Shown here piece after piece: positions 1 to 11,471 of a stretch of DNA of 64,000 bases. Origin of the DNA: Paraphaeosphaeria minitans (Eukaryota; Ascomycota; Dothideomycetes; Pleosporales; Didymosphaeriaceae); the NCBI GenBank assembly GCA_015832175.1, contig WJXW01000002.1, forward strand, positions 3,968,001-4,032,000. Reading direction: 5' to 3'. Positions within the stretch are counted from its first letter, which is position 1. Each line of letters begins with the position of its first letter. A program made the translations under genes and the position numbers. The notes below the pieces were generated by a model. That model was not told the DNA's origin. It was given only the letters and a program-made list of their open reading frames with translations, and ran no database searches.

Positions 1-1706
1 GCGCTTGCAATCACACACTCTGAGCCCGAGTCGCTGCCTCGTCTATAGTGCATCTGGTACGTAGTGAGTAGCATACCCTTTCATTGTCTCTTGCCACTAC
101 AAGAGTGGCAATGCCTATGTTTGTCGCCGGCAGGTTTGCAACGTTGGACGGTTCAGCTGTTACTGTGCATATACGAGCACTACTTAATGCTCCCGTCCCG
201 CTCGTCGGCGCAACGCGTCATGAGAATAGCGCAAGTCTTGACGGTCATCCTGGAGTCAGATCAAGTTTGTCTACAGGCTGTCCAATCAGATTAAATTGTC
301 ATGCTTAGCTTACGCGGGCCTGATTCAAAGTCCAAGTCGTGGAGGTTGGGTTAAGGTTTTGTGAAACAATCCGCCTCTACGCCGGACGGCGTTAGGTCTG
401 GGTTTCGGCCACCGTGCAGGCAGCGCGAATACACACGACAATCTGTACCCCAGGATCGGGTGCCGATTTGCCATCTGTCACTGGTCGTTGTAAATCTGTC
501 GTATGAGAATCGGTCGGATGCTTGCCTCCGCGACGCTGCATCCACAGCACACGGGACGACATGATGACGTCTACAGTTGGAAATAGTCAACTGTTGTGCT
601 GTCGCAACAAGATCCATGTCTCGATGTACATAAAATGGGCAAGCTGCGGTTCGGAAGGCAGCAATCAACGTGGCTGGAAGACGTCCGCCGGAATGGTCGG
701 ATGTGAGCTGAGGAGACTTCCAACAAATCATACGTTGAGGGGCTTCAGAGGTGGACGGTTCCGTTCACGTCGAAGAGGGTGCATCCGGCATGAGGAGACG
801 AGGACAAGGCCCCGCTTTTTGCGGCATACAGAAGCGTTTTGCATTGCACCTCCTCGTGTCGTGCCGGGATGGAAAAGCAACTGTAGCACCGCAGCGCGTT
901 GGCGTGGTACATATCGCTAAAAGAGTCTAGGAGCCTTGTCTGGCTGCCCTTTCCGGTGTCATGTTGGGGTCAACACCAAGAGTACAGCTTCGTGTGGGAC
1001 GCTGAACGGAATGAGCTTGAAGCCCGAATGGTCGAAGCGGAAATTTGCGCAATGCCGGGATGGTCAGCGTAGACGAGAGCATCCCAGTGGGTCCCCGCGC
1101 ATGCAGCGCGACGAGCGCGGCACGGTCAGTCACTTCGTCTGCAATGCCATGTCAGAGAGCGACTCATCGGCGGCTGCGCATGTCAGAGCTAGGCGGTGAG
1201 GCCTCGAGTATCGCACTCTTCAAAACAGATGCAATGCAACGCACAGCGCCCGAGACGCTCCACGACGGGGCAAGGCGAGTCGAAGGCGATGAGGAACAGG
1301 AGAGGCGATCTGACCGGCTCCACATGCGGATGCTGGCACTCGTCGCTGTTGTCGCCCCGGCCACGCAGGCCGCGTTCGCATTCTGGCAGGCCGCACAGTT
1401 CACTGCCGCTTCCGTCTGTGGGCCGTTTTCCAATATTGGCCCGCAGGTCGTCGGGCTTTGTAGGCGCTCCGGCCAGGGTCTGCTCGCGACGCGCGGCGGG
1501 TTGACAGCGAGGTCGCGGTGGGCGGGATGGTGTGGTGGTCTGGTGGTCTGGTGGTGAGGTGGGAGACAGGAAGGAAAGAGCAGCTGGAGCCGCTGGAGCA
1601 GCATATGCAAACATACACACATAGGTAGCTACACACACGCACACATTAGTCTACGCTGCAGAGGCCCGCGCCAACGGCCACTGCGCTGGGAGATTCTAGC
1701 GGCATG
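1..1706. other. Non-coding stretch upstream of the con7 leader
   Basis: Only short overlapping open frames occur here on both strands, none with a recognisable domain, targeting signal or intron-exon logic. It probably holds distal promoter sequence of the C2H2 gene downstream and perhaps the flank of a gene outside the window. I see no repeat or RNA gene. Confidence 0.5.
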
Positions 1707-3468
1707 CTAATCTCAGCCTCATCTCACGGTCGCCAGCGCTCTTCGCAGGCCCTGGACGACGCACGGCGCGCGAGGATCAGGCGCGTCGTGGCCTGTCCGG
1801 CACAGCGGCGGGCGGTGAAGGTAAACAAGGCGGAGCTGAGTCAGCAGGCCCTTTTTGAGGCCGTCGGCTTAGCGTTTCCTCGCTCCCCTCGCCACTCCAC
1901 GCTTTCCCAACTCCTGCCTAGGGTGCATCGCGAATCTCAATCTCAACCCCAAGCCCCAGCATTGCCATCTCGCGCTGCGTCGAGCGCGTAGGTACACAGT
2001 ATCTAGTGACTCTCCAGCTAGGCATCTAGTGCAGCGTGCGAGTCTGTCCAGTGCCCGCACAGCGCCAGCGCCAGCACCGGCGTCGGCATCACCACCAGCA
2101 CCAGCATCGCCGCTCCCCGGTGCTACCTACACGGCGCGACGCGCGCAAGGCTGTCCTCAAACAACACGCCCACCGCGCCCTCTCAGCCCACCCCGGACGG
2201 GACTAGGACGCGTCCAGCAGCGTCAGCTCCAGCGTGGCAATTGCCGCGGCCACGTCTCGCCGTGCAGCAGCAGCAGCAGCAGCAGCGGCAGCAGAACAGC
2301 AACTTGCGCGAGCAGTGGAGCCCGCACGGAAAAGCGGCCGGACGACAGGCTGATCACTCGGCAGCGCTCGGCGCAGTTGAGCTTTTGGGAATCACCAGCC
2401 CCAGTGGAGCCGTGGAGCGCAGGCCCAGCATCCCTCGACCGACGACGGCCCGACTGCGCTTGTTCTGCGCGCAGCCTGCCAGCATCCCAAGCACCCCAGC
2501 ACCCCAGCACCCCAACGACGTCCCCGAAAGACGTCGTCACCAAGCTTTCGTGCTGTGAGCGGCGGCCACTCGCCCGCCCAACCCACCATCTCGCCGGCGA
2601 CGTCGCGCTCCACCCACAACCGCCGGTACTCCTCATCCGCCAGGCCCGACACACCCAGCTAGTCGCGCTAGAGCGCCCCACGGCTGGAGCTTTCCATCAG
2701 CACGGGCTCGGCTCAACCGATCGCACACACACACCCCCGGCCCTTCACCTGGTCGACGTCAACCAGGCTGCCCCGGCCGCCATTACTTCATCGTCGCCCA
2801 AGTCCACTAAGGCCGCCTGGGCAAGCGGCTGTCTTCCTCGCAAGCCCATTGGTGCCACTTTATTCCCTTGCGCACACGCCACCCACACACGGCGACTGAC
2901 TGGCCCGAGCTGCAGCACCACGCGCGCCCACCCCCTCCCCCAAGTCGCTCCCTTGCCCGCACCAGCAGGCCATTCCAGCGCTCTCCCACTACCAGCTAGC
3001 ACACTACTCGTGCTACCGCCTGTTGCACCTCACGCTGGTCTGCGCGAAGCCCTCCGCGATTCAAAACCCGCAAAGCCACTAGTCGGATCCGCCCCTGTCC
3101 GGTTGGCCTCGAGCTTGCGTCTTCTGCGCGTTATCTTTTCGACGGTGCGAATCTGCCGAACGCCCTGTCCCTCCACCAGGCCACTCTGGAAAACAGACCG
3201 TCTGCACATCACCCGCGTTTAAGGTCGCGCTACCGCGTCCTCGACCTGCTCCCATTCTCCGGTTCTTTGGCTGTGCACCACCCTGGCCCCGTTCTCTTCC
3301 TGTCTGCGTCTTAGCTGCCTGTCTTGCAAGTGTCCGCGCCAAAGCATCCGAAGACGGCTGCCAAACCGTCTTATCTGGCGGCCTTTCCTCTTCCTCTACA
3401 GCGCGCAGCCAACCTAAGCTCCGTAAGCTGAGGTGCAACTGTTCCAACCACCGCCCAGCAAACAGTCT
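1707..3468 (+). promoter_or_regulatory. ATG-free long 5' leader of the con7-like gene
   Basis: Reading every line between the ATG at 1704 and the proposed start at 3469, I find no ATG on the plus strand over about 1.76 kb, while the reverse triplet CAT occurs about 18 times. A 397-codon GTG-initiated open frame (2029-3222) lies inside but has no internal Met and is a Pro/Ala/Ser/Thr composition artefact. The simplest inference is a very long transcribed 5' UTR under selection against upstream start codons. The transcription start itself is not visible; introns within the leader cannot be excluded. Confidence 0.6.
2265..2286 (+). repeat. (CAG)n trinucleotide tract in the leader
   Basis: Seven uninterrupted CAG units followed by imperfect ones. 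It lies inside the ATG-free leader, so it is probably transcribed but not translated. Confidence 0.85.
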
Positions 3469-5002
3469 ATGGACGGGAGACAACCGGAATATTCGCAGAC
3501 AGGTTTGAACTCGCCCTATCCATCTTTTCCTGAATCGCCTTCTGAGGACTCCCACGCAGATCAAGCATCTGCTGCGCAATATCCTCCACAAGGACAAGAC
3601 CCGCGAGCCTCAAACTTCCCCTCCTCGGCCACTCCCTCCTCCGAGTACGCCATCAACCCCTCCTCAGCCCGATCAGGGTCGTTTCCGGAGTACATTCAAC
3701 GTTCGTACCAGCCAGGCGCTCAAGCTGCAGCAGCTGGCGGTATGGCGCAACCACAAAGTCCGTCAATGCCTCTACAAGATGGCCAGAACCATGACCATCA
3801 AGCCCAACAACTCAAGTCTGACTCGGATGTTCCTATAGATCCATCCATCGCGGCCGCGACGAGCCCTACCTATCCTCAGCATCAACAGTACTCGCCGTAC
3901 ACCCCGCACCACGACATGCAGCACTACCCGGGGCATCCTGCTACCCCCATGTATGCCCAGCGACCTGAATGGGCTGGGCAACATCCCCAGCAGCATCAGA
4001 TACCTTACGGCTATCCTGCCTCTTCCGGGCCACCTGCTCCTGCCATGGTGTCTCCCGTGCAACGCCCCCCAAATGTAGGTTCTTCTGTTGCGCGTTTGAC
4101 GCGTACTCTTCGCAGCGAACCGCGCGGATGGTACGCGACAGAACCGCCGTGCCCAACGCGACATAGGAGACGCGTCGCTAACAGTTTTCCAGGGAGGTCA
4201 CCCATTGTCCACCGTATACTCCTTTGTCCCGATTCCTGGTGCGCAGCAGCACAAGCGGCCGCGTCGCAGGTATGAGGAGATTGAGCGCATGTACAAGTGC
4301 GGCTGGAACGGCTGCGAGAAAGCCTACGGCACTCTTAACCACCTCAACGCACACGTTACGATGCAATCGCACGGTGCAAAGCGAACTCCCGAAGGTACGT
4401 TCATTTTCCCACGTTTTAGTTTCGATGCGCCAAAATTGCGCGCTAGACTAGCATCCATGATCGGTGTTGGTGCGTCGCCTACTTTGATGGTGTTCCGCTA
4501 CAACGGGATAGCCTCAAATGCCCGAAGCTAGTCACAGACAACCCTTGCCTTGCGTTGCTTGGCACGCATCCCAATATGTTCATCACAGTTTACTAACACG
4601 TCCTTGACAGAATTCAAGGAGATTCGAAAGGAGTGGAAGGCCAAGAAGAAGGAGGAAGAGGCGCTGCGAAAGGCTGATGAGGAGCGAGCCCGAGCTGCCG
4701 ACCAGAACCGCGGCCACGAGAACGGGGTCGAGGCACCGGGATACGCTCAGATGCGTCAGCAAGTCGGTGTTCCCGGTCAAGCACCCGGGCATCCTCAGCT
4801 TCCTCCCATCGGCTACCAGCCTGCTGCCTCTGGCAACTCATCCGGACCGCAGTATGGGACACAGAGCCCTGGACTAGCGGAGGGCATGGCTCAGTATTCC
4901 TCCCCCACCGGCAATGCCTACCACAGCCCAAATAATAACAACAGCAGTTACCCGCAGTCACCCTACGGCTCGAACCCCCAAATGTACCAGCAAGGTCACT
5001 AA
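3469..5002 (+). CDS. con7: Con7-type C2H2 zinc-finger transcription factor
   Basis: Nuclear DNA-binding regulator; in Magnaporthe the family controls conidium shape and infection-related cell-wall genes. Exons 3469-4074, 4193-4394 and 4611-5002 give 399 residues. Intron 1 is GTAGGT...CAG with a GCTAAC branch; intron 2 is GTACGT...CAG with a perfect TACTAAC. The N-terminal half (1-200) is low-complexity Pro/Gln/Ser. A conserved block from residue 203 leads into one C-X4-C-X12-H-X5-H finger at about 238-262 (Cys238, Cys243, His256, His262), preceded by the basic KRPRRRYEEIERMYKC segment and followed by a Lys/Glu-rich helix; the tail is Gln/Tyr/Asn-rich. The ATG at 3469 is the first plus-strand ATG for 1.76 kb. 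Family assignment rests on the finger plus its flanks; the single-finger layout is typical of this family. Confidence 0.85.
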
Positions 5003-7110
5003 GCTCGACCGATGTCTACAGTACGTCGAGCATGGACCGACGTTCCGGCAGCGGATGGTGCGATGTCGAACAAAATCAGTACTCACGGCATCAAATGAGA
5101 TCTCTTCTCCTTGTCTTGTTTCTGGCGGCTCTTAACGAACATCAAAATTTTGGAGGGAGTCTGCATTACCTGCCAAGGATGCATGGGAGGGTGTGTTAGC
5201 ATTCTTTAGCTGTGTTTCGACTGCATTTTCAACGGGCGGTGGCTATATGTCTCTTCACGGTGTTTACGGAATCGGCAGTAAACGACGTTCCCAATCGAGA
5301 TTCCCCTAGACGACACGACAGCTTACCCTCGTGGGGTCTACATGGAAAACTGAGGGGCGATGGGAGGGTAGAGTTGGGGTGGAGGCGCATGTGCAATGGT
5401 GGCTCTCAGGTCCCAGCCCCTTTGACGAGGCCGAAAATTGGGTTCCATTTCTCTTCTTCCGGGACCTAGACACATGCATGCGGTATGGCGCTTTGAAACA
5501 ATTGTATTCCCTTTTATCTCTTTTCGCCAACACTGTTGTTGTGCTCGGTTATTTGGTCAGCTGCACGGCATCACACGCTGGTTGGGGTCTGGGGAGCTCA
5601 GGAACGGTGAGCGAGGAGAGGGGATGGTGCAGCGTTCCTCGAGGATGGAAAGAGCCGATCAATCAGAGCATACCACTGTCGTTTTCTGGGTGCTTTGCTC
5701 TACGTTTGTAGCACCATGTAGTTGCCCATGCAATACCCATCCCCCGCCCCCCCCACACCTTCCCGCACACAGACAGAGTGCACATTTGAAGGTTCCCACC
5801 TGGCTGACCGCACCGTGAGGATAGGGCGGCTGGCAGGTATTGCATGCAGGACTGACGGTTACGGGGGCGCGACGTGGAACGAACAACGGCGGAACGCCTG
5901 GTTACCTCGAGCACCTCGTTTCCTTGCCGACGCACACTACGTGGCGCAGCGCTGCTGGCCTCTCGTTGACTTGGGTGGATGCAGGACGAGGAGGGGAGGG
6001 GACGGATTTCCGCACATGCTCGGTGCGGCGCGAGGAGCTTTGTTTTCAGAGGGACTTTGCAGTGCACGCCAGACGAAGCCGGTGGCATGCAGGATATGTA
6101 TAAGGACCGCAAAAGGGATGGGGCTGAAGGCGCCCGTGTGGTATCTGTGTCAAAGGGCAAGAGGGTGAGGATGGTGCCTGTGCTCGGCTATCTGGGCAGA
6201 GGGGTGTGCGCATGTGCTGCCGTCGGAGGAAAACATGCATCGGATACGAACGTGCAGACATGAGGGCGGGCAGTTTACAGAAGGTGCTCCGAGGGCTGCA
6301 CATCGACGGCAAGCCAGAGCCCATTTTGCGCAACGAGGGCTCGAATCGATGGAAGGTATGGAAGGGCTTGGCGATATCTCGTCCTCGAGCACCGAGGCGG
6401 AAGTACGATGGCAAGGCCGGCACCGATTGGACCGTGCTGGCGCTGTGGCACGCCAGGTGCGAGTGCGATACCTCGCACACGCTGTTCTTGCTGCTTTGTT
6501 CCTAGGGAGGCCGCGGACCGTGACTGACTGCGTTATCGGAAACAGTCAAGTGGTGCCACCCTTGTGGCGGACAGCGATGTGCAGCGTGAATGGATGTCCG
6601 TCGGTACGTGCAAAGATGTTTGGCCGAGGAAGCCAATGAGCGAGGCGATGAAGGATTCATTGGGTGGCCATGACGCATGATGCGGGGACACAAGGCTCAG
6701 CAGCGGTCGGAGATAGCATGAAGCATGTGGGACGAAGAAGCGGTGGAGGGGTGATGCGGCCGTCATTCGCTCCACCGTGAGGGCGACGAAAGGCTTTGCC
6801 GGCCCGCGCACGCAAGAGTGTGCGCAAGCGACTCAGTCCTTGCATGCGCAATGGGTCATGCGCCGCCCTGAGATTGCTTTGATGCTCGCTTGTCTGCCGT
6901 ATGCCACAGTTGCGGGCGTCCGCGGGTATCCGCCGCCGCATTGGGCGAATACCAACATGACGAGTGCGATCAGGGCCGGCGGTGCCGTGCCGGAGCCACG
7001 AAGAAGAACAAGCAAGGTTCTGGGCAGGTCGAATGCCGAAAGCAACCATGAATACACGTCTGAGCGTGGATTGACGTCGAAACTAATAACGTGGCGAGGA
7101 TGATGCGAGA
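5003..7110. other. Long non-coding interval after con7
   Basis: About 2.1 kb without a credible gene: open frames are short, overlap on both strands and show no conserved motif. The first few hundred bases are probably the con7 3' UTR. A C-rich run lies near 5738-5752. No transposon remnant recognised. Confidence 0.5.
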
Positions 7111-7250
7111 GGAGCTTTAGCTGGCGGGGCTCTAGCTGGCGGAGCTTTAGCTGGCGGAGCTTTAGCTGGCCATGGTCCGGAGCCAGTTCGCCATGGGCAA
7201 AATGAGCTTTAGCGGGCCATGGTTCGGAGCCAGTTCGCCATGGGCAAAAT
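7111..7250. repeat. Compound direct repeat (15-bp units plus a 47-bp duplication)
   Basis: Four copies of a 15-bp unit of the form GGAGCTTTAGCTGGC span 7111-7170 (the second copy diverged). The last copy continues into a block ending GCCATGGGCAAAAT that is repeated almost exactly: 7157-7203 and 7204-7250, differing at only a few positions. Each block carries two CCATGG palindromes bracketing CGGAGCCAGTTCG. Confidence 0.8.
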
Positions 7251-7477
7251 AGGGCCTTTGCTGCTTGGGAGTCGGGGCGTTGGATGACAGGCAAGCGGGC
7301 GCCCTGGACGACGGGCGGCAGCTAGAATGCAGCCTCGCCGGGACCAGCTGGGGAGGCGCGGAGGGTGTGGAGGCTGTGGTTGCACGGCAGCAGCACACGG
7401 TCCCGTGAAAAGCTTGGCCGTCGCCCGTCGGGACACAGGACGGGGCTGGCAGGCTCCTATCGCCGTTGACGTCTCGG

Positions 7478-7524
7478 TGGTGGTTGCGGCTGTGGTTGTG
7501 GTTGTGGTTGTGGTTGTGGTCGTG
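7478..7524 (+). repeat. GGTTGT-type hexanucleotide tract
   Basis: Short run of GGTTGT/GGTTGC units, on the other strand CCACAA. Composition is simple and no gene is present. Confidence 0.8.
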
Positions 7525-7727
7525 TTTGGGAGGACGGGGCCGGACATCACACCGTTCGCAGAGCCAAGGGCCTCTGGCAGAGGGCAGACACACACATGGA
7601 GCGACAGCCACGACTGCAAAGAGGGCTGCTATAATGCACGTCGTCACCTGGAGTCACGCAGACGGTAAACGAATGGACCGCGCTCGCGTCGTGTCGCACG
7701 CACCGTCGTCGTGAAGCTACTCGCAAA

Positions 7728-7886
7728 GTACACACTGCACATACACACTGCACATACACCTACACCTACACATCACACACACAAAATACACATACACACT
7801 GCACATACACCCCCACATGCACATACACATACACCTACACATACACCCACACCTACACCTACACATACACACTACACACTACACAG
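7728..7886 (+). repeat. CACATA/CACCTA microsatellite
   Basis: About 160 bp of degenerate hexanucleotide repeats, mainly CACATA with CACCTA and CACACT variants, purine-poor on the plus strand. Open frames through it are Thr/His/Pro-rich artefacts. Confidence 0.9.
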
Positions 7887-8207
7887 GCGACGCAGCAACG
7901 GCGGCAGCAGCAGCAGGATCGGCGGCGTCGCCCAGGACGGCCGCCAGTCCATTACATGCGCCTCGTTACCGCCGTCGCGGCTCTGCGTAGTACAGACGGA
8001 CAATTTTTGCAGCTCGTCCCGCCACCTTGGCCGAAGGAATCGGTGGCCACTGGGTTCGCTGCCAGATGGCGGCGTGGTCGCTCTAAGCCGCGAGTAGAAT
8101 GGGCATACGGTCCAATGTCTTGCCTTGCACTAGCTACGCTGATACCGAGCACGCCCTGGTCCGCACCTCTCCCAGCAGCCTGGGTGGCGTCGACAGCGGC
8201 CTGCTGG

Positions 8208-8442
8208 TGTGCAGAGTGCAGAGTAGTGTGCAGAGTGGTGTGCAGAGTGGTGTGCAGAGTGGTGGTGTGCAGAGTGGTGGTGTGCAGAGTGCTACGGAGT
8301 AGTGTGCAGAGTGGTGGTGTGCAGAGTGGTGGTGTGCAGAGTGGTGGTGTGCAGAGTGGTGGTGTGCAGAGTGCTACGGAGTGGTGTGCAGAGTGCTGCA
8401 GAGTGGTGTGCAGAGTGCAGAGTGCAGAGTGCAGAGTGCAGA
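8208..8442 (+). repeat. GTGTGCAGAGTG minisatellite with higher-order structure
   Basis: Tandem array of GTGTGCAGAGTG-type units of 10-15 bp, differing in the number of GTG triplets between GCAGAGT cores. A longer segment containing CTACGGAGT is embedded twice, indicating a higher-order unit duplicated en bloc. The final part degenerates to pure GCAGAGT heptamers. Because most unit lengths keep a reading frame open, several long but meaningless open frames cross it on both strands. Confidence 0.9.
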
Positions 8443-8685
8443 GGCTCGACGACAGAGCCTCAACGCCGCCCCGGCCTCCCTGCGCCAGCCGAAGTCCATT
8501 TAGGGTGCAACGTTTTTCCAAGCCGCCGCCGCCCGCCCTCGCTGGCAGCACAAGCGAGGGCAGCCCGTCGGCAGAAGCATGGCTTGACGTGGTTCGGCCT
8601 GGCGTGCGACGGCTTGGTTGCTGTTGACGTTGGTGTTGATGCTCCGGGGCCCCACTTCAAATCTTCGGCCTCGGCCAGGCATACG

Positions 8686-8738
8686 TCACGTGATAAGACC
8701 CCACTCGGGCCGAAACCAGCTCCTGTTTCGTCACGTGA
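8686..8738. promoter_or_regulatory. Two TCACGTGA palindromes in a duplicated promoter block
   Basis: Perfect 8-bp palindromes TCACGTGA lie at 8686-8693 and 8731-8738, each followed by GATA and, about 15 bp on, CTCGGGCCGA. The two blocks are an imperfect 45-bp direct repeat ending about 90 bp upstream of the PPR gene start. CACGTG is the core site of bHLH factors of the Cbf1/Pho4 type; use by such a factor here is inference. Confidence 0.6.
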
Positions 8739-8846
8739 TATGATCACCCTCGGGCCGAGACCCGTCCCTGGGCGTGGAAAGTGGAAAGTGGAACTTTTCT
8801 CCAGGCTGCTGTACGCAACTCGAATCAGCATCCAGTCCGCGCATCC

Positions 8847-11085
8847 ATGCTCCGTTGTCGCGCCTGCTCCTCGCGATGCATACGGGCACTCGACACGGCA
8901 CCCTTGCAGACGCACAGTGTCCGCCGTAATGGTCTCTCCGCGCTCGTTGCGACCCAGCAGCGCTCCGCGAGCGCTTCGACGTACGACAGTCGCAACGTAG
9001 GATACAGCGCTCGGGAGCGCCCCAACTCGTCATCGAGAGACACGTCGTATCGGCATCGTGCGCCTAGGCAAGACGCGTGGGAACGGTCGCCCGCCGCGAG
9101 GAGCCTCAAGACCCGCGAGGATCAAGCGCTGCGGCGCCCAGTCGACAGAGAGGCGCTGAAGAATGAGGTCACCAGCGGGGAGATGTGGCTAGGCAAACGC
9201 GACCCTTCCATCACGCAAGCCGAGTGGGATAGGCGCCGGAGGGAGCTGCGCCATCTACGCGACCCGCTGGAGGTCGCAGCGTTCGTGAAGCAGGAGCTGG
9301 CCAAGGACAAGACGAAGGAGATGCGCCAGCTGGTCCGTATGGCCAGTCACTCGATGCAAGTCGTCGTCAGCTGGAACCACATCATCGACCACCTTATGAA
9401 GCAAGCGAGGGTCTCGGAAGCTTTCAAGGTGTACAATGAGGCAAGTGAGCAGTATCATCGTTACGTGAATGGCAGCTTACGTCCTGTAGATGAAGAAGAC
9501 TGGCCAGTTCCCTGACTCCTACACCTACACCATCATCCTTCGAGGCCTGTCGAACAACCCAGAGAAATCTGGTGCTACGAGCATGGCCATCGCCGTGTAC
9601 CACTCGCTGTCTGCGCCGAATTCCAGGGTTAAACCGTCCATTATACACACGAACGCTGTCCTCACCGTATGTGCACGCGCACTCGATATGGATGCACTCT
9701 GGGGTTTCGCCGCGAAGATTCCGGAGAGCGGACCGGGTGCAGCCGATGCGAGAACATTCACTGTCATATTGAACGCAATTCGGCAGAACCTGCTCGTGGA
9801 TGCTCCACTTGGCGAAGGGGAGAATGAACTCGCTCACCGACGAGAACGAGGAGTTGTGGAAGGCAGGCGGATATGGGAAGATGTTGTTGGCCGGTGGAGA
9901 AATGCGGATCTGATCGTTGAAGAAGAGCTAGTCTGCGCGATGGGAAGGCTCCTACTTGTAGGAAGCAGGCCTCGCGATTGGGACGATGTGCTCTCACTTG
10001 TTGAACAGACCATGGACCTACCACGGCTCGTGCCTCGATTGGGAACCAATGAACGAGAGGCCCTACCACGGATTCGAGCGCCCAATACACCCCCGGAATT
10101 CAAGCCTGAGAACGAGGACGAGGATTCCAAGCGCGGAGACGAGTTCCTCGCACTCACGGTGGATGGCAAGAAGTCAAGGCCCCTCACATACGCGACTCCT
10201 TCGAACGAGACCTTGTCAATGGTCCTTGAAGCTTGTCAAAAGATTGTAGCTCCCAAAGCTGCCGAAGAGTACTGGGAGATGCTGACTGACCCCGGCACTT
10301 GCGCCATTGTACCTGACAACAACAATCTTCATCAGCGCTTACGCCATTTGCGACAAAATCGCGCGTCTTCCGCTGTAGTACGAATGTTGCAGGATAAATC
10401 TTTTGCCAACAAGTTGCATCTTAAGCCTGGGACGTTCCGAATAGCGATGAGCACCTGCGTGCGCGATAAAAACAACCACAGTTCCCTGAAGAATGCGACC
10501 CAGATTCTCCAGCTCATGACGGCGACTCTACCAGATGCGGATCCAAAGACAATCCAAAAATATGCCGAACTTGCGGTGGATTTCCCGCTTGCCAAAGGCG
10601 AGGATCTTGTCGAAGCGCTCACATATCTTCAGCCTGTGGCTAACAACCTCAAGGTGCAGCTCAACGTAGGCACGGAGAAAACGTACCGTGGCCGTAGTTC
10701 CGCTGACATCAAGCCGCTTTCTGAAGAGGCGAGGCAGGACGCCGTTGCCGCGCTTCGCAAAATCTATGCTGTGTTTGATAAGCTCATTCTGTCGAACTTG
10801 ATTCCAGAAGAGCAGAAAGCCCCGTTCAAAGCCGAGAGAGCAAGGATGTCTGCCTTGATCAACAGCCTTGCCTTCAGAGCCTCTGTCAAGAGAGTCTCTC
10901 CAAGGAGTGGACCTAGCGCGAGTGCAGAAGCTCAGGGTGAAACCGATGATTCTGTTGAAGTGGGTCAAGTCGCGACTGAAGAGAGAAGAGAAAGGCCGAG
11001 GTTTTCGAGGCCCAGTGACAACTGGCGGACAAGCAGGGCGGCACCTCCAGAGAGGAGGAAGCAATGGCGTTCTGCTACGGAATGA
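8847..11085 (+). CDS. Mitochondrial pentatricopeptide-repeat (PPR) protein
   Basis: Predicted organellar RNA-binding protein for transcript maturation or translation in the matrix. Exons 8847-9440 and 9490-11085 encode 729 residues. The first ~60 residues are rich in Arg, Ser and Ala with few acidics, a typical mitochondrial presequence. A clear PPR repeat spans the splice junction (VYNE then MKKTGQFPDSYTYT), with further helical repeats to about residue 480; the C-terminus is basic and disordered. The 49-nt intron has a GC donor (GAG|GCAAGT...GTAG): reading through it reaches a stop, and no GT donor joins the PPR motif correctly. The ATG at 8847 is chosen because the open frame upstream has only GTG. 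The specific RNA target cannot be told from sequence. Confidence 0.85.
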
Positions 11086-11471
11086 GGGACGTCCTTGTCA
11101 TCCTTGAAATGGATCGCTTCAGGTGGGACATCACTGGCGTTGTATAGAGTGAGCAGGCTTTAGGGACGCTCACTGCTTTTCTGTATCATATCCTTCCCAC
11201 GACTTGTTTGTACCATAGCATAGACCTGTAACGTAGAATTTAATTTATCCGGTATAAGATAGCATTACTGCTCAGGAACCCTCATGCTAAAAAGCATAGT
11301 CACCGTAAAAGTACCCATAGACGCGTTCCAGGTAAATAGAACCAAACGAACGGCTGGTCCGTGCGCCCCATTCATCAATGCATCCGTCGCCACAGCCGCC
11401 CAACACCTCACACCAAACCACCACCCACCCGGCAACCCCTCTCACAATATCCCCGCCCCAGACCTCTCGCC
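11086..11471. other. PPR-rtf2 intergenic region
   Basis: Tandem spacer of 386 bp: AT-richer 3' flank of the PPR gene, then a C/A-rich, purine-poor stretch before the rtf2 start, as is common in fungal core promoters. No other element recognised. Confidence 0.5.

Noticed and set aside
2029..3222. 397-codon plus-strand open frame upstream of con7
   Set aside because: It starts with GTG, contains no Met at all, and is a Pro/Ala/Ser/Thr low-complexity translation; better explained as ATG-free UTR.
7952..9000. Long VCRV, VQSG or LCTP repeat proteins on both strands
   Set aside because: Produced by the GTGTGCAGAGTG minisatellite; not repeat effector proteins.
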